Below are positions 61,382 to 64,000 of a DNA stretch of 64,000 nucleotides, piece by piece (position 1 is the stretch's first letter; every line of letters starts with the position of its first letter). The DNA is taken from NCBI RefSeq assembly GCF_013387495.1, contig NZ_JABZEE010000046.1, forward strand, positions 37,399 through 101,398, given 5' to 3'. Made by a program: the position numbers and the translations under genes. The notes beneath the pieces were generated by a model. That model was not told the DNA's origin, did no database searches, and saw only the letters and a list, made by a program, of their open reading frames with translations. This DNA is from Streptomyces sp. PKU-EA00015 (GTDB lineage: Bacteria; Actinomycetota; Actinomycetes; Streptomycetales; Streptomycetaceae).

Positions 61382-61735
61382 ATGGCCAAGGGCAGGACCT
61401 CCTACCACTGCGGCATCGATGCCGCAGTGGACGTTGTCGGCGGCAAGTGGAAGCCGCACATCCTGTGGGCTCTGAACGACGGCACGCGCCGCTTCGGCGA
61501 GCTGAAGCGGCAGGTGGAAGGCGTCAGCGAGAAGGTGCTGATCCAGCAGCTGCGCGAGCTGGAGGCGGACGGCATCGTGCACCGCGAGGTCTACGGGGAG
61601 GTCCCCCCGCGCGTGGAGTACTCGCTGACCGAGCTGGGCAAGGCGCTCAACACCGCGCTGGAGCCGCTCGGCGCCTGGGGATCGACGTTCATGAGCGAGA
61701 TCGTTGCCAACAAGCAACGCACCTCGGTCACTTGA
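61382..61735 (+). CDS. HxlR-family winged-helix regulator
   Basis: 117 residues from ATG 61382 with GAGGAG upstream. YHCGIDAAVDVVGGKWKPHI has the conserved N-terminal cysteine (C10) of the redox-sensing members; RFGELKRQVEGVSEKVLIQQ and REVYGEVPPRVEYSLTELG complete the winged helix. No divergent target gene; it may regulate itself or the cupin gene upstream. Confidence 0.92.
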   Translation: MAKGRTSYHCGIDAAVDVVGGKWKPHILWALNDGTRRFGELKRQVEGVSEKVLIQQLRELEADGIVHREVYGEVPPRVEYSLTELGKALNTALEPLGAWGSTFMSEIVANKQRTSVT

Positions 61736-61919
61736 CGTCACGTCACGTGTTCGTCAATGCGGCGCCCGCCGTCCCGGGTCACCCGTCGGGAGTAGCGGAC
61801 CGGGCTGTGGCGGGCCCCTGACCCCCGGCTTTGCGCCTCCGCTCGGCCGGCACCTCCGCCGGCAGGGGATTCGGTGCCCGGTTGCGGCATGGCGTGGCAC
61901 GCGGCACCACTTACGAAGG

Positions 61920-61980
61920 GTTATGGTGGAAACCCCCCCTCGGGCCGGTCCGTATCCCCCCACGGACCGGCCCGTTTTTT
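61920..61980 (+). ncRNA. 6C RNA-like small RNA with U-tailed terminator
   Basis: A C-run of seven (61933-61939) is followed by a hairpin with 13-bp perfect stem CGGGCCGGTCCGT / complement and a loop containing CCCCCC (61956-61961), then TTTTTT. C-rich loops of this kind define the actinobacterial 6C RNA class. GGGTT (61918-61922) can pair with AACCC (61931-61935) as the first stem. The preceding 180 bases have no gene. The true 5' end is not fixed. Confidence 0.7.
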
Positions 61981-62040
61981 CATGCTCGCCGATGTCCGGC
62001 CGCCGACGCCGCCGGTCCGGCACCTCCGGAGGCTGCGGGT

Positions 62041-63078
62041 CTAGCTCCGGGCGGCCCAGATGTTCGTTCCTGCCGTGTCCACGGCGAAGGCGTCGATGTC
62101 CCTCAGCTCCTCGTCGGTCAGGGGCGGCCCCGCCAGAGCGGCCACGTTCTCCTCCAGCTGCCGCACGCTGGACGCACCGATCAGCGCCGACGTCATCCGC
62201 GAGTCGCGCAGCACCCAGGCGAGCGCCAGCTGGGCGAGCGACTGGCCGCGCTTGGCCGCGATGTCGTTCAGACCGTTCAGCCGGCGCACCACGTCGCCGG
62301 ACAGGAGGCCGGGGTCGAGCGACTTGCCCTGGGTGGCGCGCGAACCCTCCGGGATGCCCTTCAGGTACTTGTCGGTGAGCAGCCCCTGGGCGAGCGGCAC
62401 GAAGGAGATGCAGCCCATGCCGGCGCTCTCCAGCGTGTCGAGCAGTGTGTCGTCCTCGATCCAGCGGTTGATCATCGAGTACGAGGGCTGGTGGATGAGG
62501 GCGGGGACGCCCATCTCCTTCAGCAGCCCGGCCGCCTCCGCGGTCTGCTCGGCGGTGTACGAGGACACGCCCACGTACAGCGCCTTGCCCTGCTGCACCG
62601 CCGAGGCCAGGGCGCCCATCGTCTCCTCGAGCGGGGTGTCCTTGTCGAAGCGGTGCGAGTAGAAGATGTCGACGTAGTCGAGACCCATCCGCTTCAGGGA
62701 CGCGTCCAGCGACGACAGCAGGTACTTGCGCGAACCCCACTCGCCGTACGGCCCGGGGTGCATCAGATAACCGGCCTTGGTCGAAACGACCAGTTCATCC
62801 CGGTAAGGGGCGAAATCCTGGGCGAAGATCTTGCCGAAATTCAGCTCTGCGGAACCGGGCGGCGGGCCGTAGTTGTTGGCCAGGTCGAAGTGCGTCACAC
62901 CCAGGTCGAAGGCGCGGCGCAGAATCGCCCGCTGCGAGTCGAGCGCGCGGTCGTCGCCGAAGTTGTGCCACAGGCCGAGGGAGATCGCCGGGAGCCTGAG
63001 CCCGGAACGGCCGGTGCGCCGGTACTCCATGGACGCGTAACGGTCGTCGGCGGCGCGGTAGAAACTTGAATCAGTCAC
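62041..63078 (-). CDS. Aldo/keto reductase (YghZ/KCNAB-like)
   Basis: 345 residues from GTG 63078 with AAGGAGGG upstream. MEYRRTGRSGLRLPAISLGL, FDLANNYGPPPGSAE (catalytic Asp/Tyr), VVSTKAGYLM (Lys), VDIFYSHRFD (His) form the AKR tetrad; RGQSLAQLALAWVL and TSALIGASSVRQLEENV bind the NADPH tail. Closest to L-glyceraldehyde-3-phosphate reductase types that clear reactive aldehydes. Converges on the 6C RNA. Confidence 0.92.
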   Translation of the reverse strand: MTDSSFYRAADDRYASMEYRRTGRSGLRLPAISLGLWHNFGDDRALDSQRAILRRAFDLGVTHFDLANNYGPPPGSAELNFGKIFAQDFAPYRDELVVSTKAGYLMHPGPYGEWGSRKYLLSSLDASLKRMGLDYVDIFYSHRFDKDTPLEETMGALASAVQQGKALYVGVSSYTAEQTAEAAGLLKEMGVPALIHQPSYSMINRWIEDDTLLDTLESAGMGCISFVPLAQGLLTDKYLKGIPEGSRATQGKSLDPGLLSGDVVRRLNGLNDIAAKRGQSLAQLALAWVLRDSRMTSALIGASSVRQLEENVAALAGPPLTDEELRDIDAFAVDTAGTNIWAARS

Positions 63079-63185
63079 GCATCCCTCCTTATCACGGACT
63101 TGTGACATACCGGGTTGGGCCGTATTGGCCCGTCCGCAGTAGTGTGGCGCCTTCGGGGACTGCCGCATGGAGGGGTGTAAGAACA

Positions 63186-63947
63186 GTGAACCTGCGCGAC
63201 CTGGTGTACGGGCTCTACGCACGCCGGGTGGAGGGCCGCCTCGACCACGCCCAGGTGCCCAAGCACATCGGCGTGATCCTCGACGGCAACCGCCGCTGGG
63301 CCAAGGCGTCCGGAGGCACGGCAGCACAGGGGCACCAGGCGGGCGCCGACAAGATCTCCGAACTGCTCGGCTGGTGTGCCGAGACCGACGTCGAAGTCGT
63401 CACCCTCTGGCTGCTGTCCACCGACAACTTCGACCGCCCCGAGGAAGAGCTCACCCCGCTCCTGCGCATCATCGAGAACACGGTGCGCAACCTGGCCGCC
63501 GACGGCCGCTGGCGCGTGCACCACGTCGGCACGCTGGACCTGCTGCCGGCCCATACGCAGTCCGTACTGAAGGAGGCCGAGCAGGCGACGCTCGGCAACG
63601 AGGGAATACTCGTCAACGTCGCCGTCGGCTACGGCGGCCGGCAGGAGATCGCCGACGCGGTCCGTTCGCTGTTGCTGGAGCACGCGGAGAAGGGGACGAG
63701 CTTCGAGGAGCTCGCCGAGATCGTGGACGTCGAGCACATCTCGGAACACCTGTACACGCGCGGGCAGCCGGACCCGGACCTGGTGATCCGCACGAGCGGG
63801 GAGCAGCGGCTCTCGGGCTTCATGCTCTGGCAGAGCGCGCACTCGGAGTACTACTTCTGCGAGGTCTTCTGGCCGGCGTTCCGGAAGGTCGACTTCCTGC
63901 GCGCGCTCCGCGACTACGCGGCTCGCCACCGCCGCTACGGCGCCTGA
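63186..63947 (+). CDS. cis-Prenyltransferase (isoprenyl / undecaprenyl diphosphate synthase family)
   Basis: 253 residues from GTG 63186 with GGAGGGG upstream. HIGVILDGNRRWAKA has the catalytic Asp, then VTLWLLSTDNFDRPEEEL, VGYGGRQEI and DLVIRTSGEQRLSGFMLWQS. Condenses isopentenyl diphosphate in cis onto an allylic primer to make the lipid carrier for wall and glycan synthesis, or a shorter Z-prenyl chain; Streptomyces usually has more than one copy, so chain length is not certain. Confidence 0.92.
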   Translation: MNLRDLVYGLYARRVEGRLDHAQVPKHIGVILDGNRRWAKASGGTAAQGHQAGADKISELLGWCAETDVEVVTLWLLSTDNFDRPEEELTPLLRIIENTVRNLAADGRWRVHHVGTLDLLPAHTQSVLKEAEQATLGNEGILVNVAVGYGGRQEIADAVRSLLLEHAEKGTSFEELAEIVDVEHISEHLYTRGQPDPDLVIRTSGEQRLSGFMLWQSAHSEYYFCEVFWPAFRKVDFLRALRDYAARHRRYGA

Positions 63948-64000
63948 CCTTCCGGGGCGCTGCCGCCCCAGGTCCCGCACGCCCGGCCCCGCACGCCCGG

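Overview
The window is high-GC actinobacterial chromosome, almost certainly Streptomyces. The sequence shows strong third-position G/C bias, GTG/TTG starts, two short chaplin genes, a GTP-type PEP carboxykinase, a DasR-like box in front of a chitinase and a 6C-type small RNA. No tRNA, rRNA, CRISPR array or intact insertion sequence was seen.

Left third (1-13.4 kb): an NB-ARC/TPR protein that runs off the left edge, a DUF255 thioredoxin-fold protein, and a tightly coupled extracellular-glycan operon (processive-type GT2, GT39-like transferase, Dpm1-like GT2 with a GtrA domain, secreted galactose-oxidase-like copper enzyme). A hemolysin III/TetR pair follows, with a palindromic operator at its start. 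From 13.6 to 20.1 kb: pckA; debris of a dTDP-rhamnose cluster (rmlA and rmlB remnants, intact rmlD) containing a gene for a collagen-like secreted protein with a 45-bp tandem repeat; and a coupled TPR/GT2-methyltransferase pair. From 20.1 to 27.5 kb: a PLP aminotransferase, a HemK-like methyltransferase, two chaplins flanking a VKOR-family disulfide-forming enzyme, and AlkB.

27.5-34.5 kb is a D-amino-acid utilisation locus. A D-aminoacylase and a D-threonine-aldolase/D-serine-deaminase-like enzyme diverge from a coupled run of PfkB kinase, IclR regulator, RidA and GntP permease. The kinase gene carries a 255-bp palindromic element inserted in frame. 34.6-40.6 kb holds a YrhB/Imm35-like protein, a secreted M14 carboxypeptidase, an Nramp-like transporter without the usual metal-site motifs, and a chitinase.

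40.2-60.7 kb is the most interesting region: a complete Tad (tight adherence) type IV pilus locus. It has CpaB, TadZ, two TadE-like pseudopilins, TadA ATPase, TadB, TadC, a histidine kinase/response regulator pair, Flp pilin, a TadG-like protein, a lipoprotein, an OmpA-domain protein, and later a prepilin peptidase. Around this core are two large proteins that begin with the same Flp-type prepilin signal (G|xxxxEY). One (56370-57992) continues into a HINT autoprotease and a C-terminal toxin-like domain and is followed directly by a probable immunity gene. The other (41303-42802) is a 499-residue exported protein transcribed away from the pilus operon. Tandem TGGGCCC elements precede the Flp gene, the Flp-HINT gene, a lipoprotein gene and the prepilin peptidase gene, and lie in the divergent promoter of the second Flp-signal protein, suggesting one regulon. 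My working hypothesis is a Tad-pilus-linked polymorphic toxin system.

The right end holds a cupin, a second HxlR regulator, a 6C RNA with a U-tailed terminator, an aldo/keto reductase and a cis-prenyltransferase.
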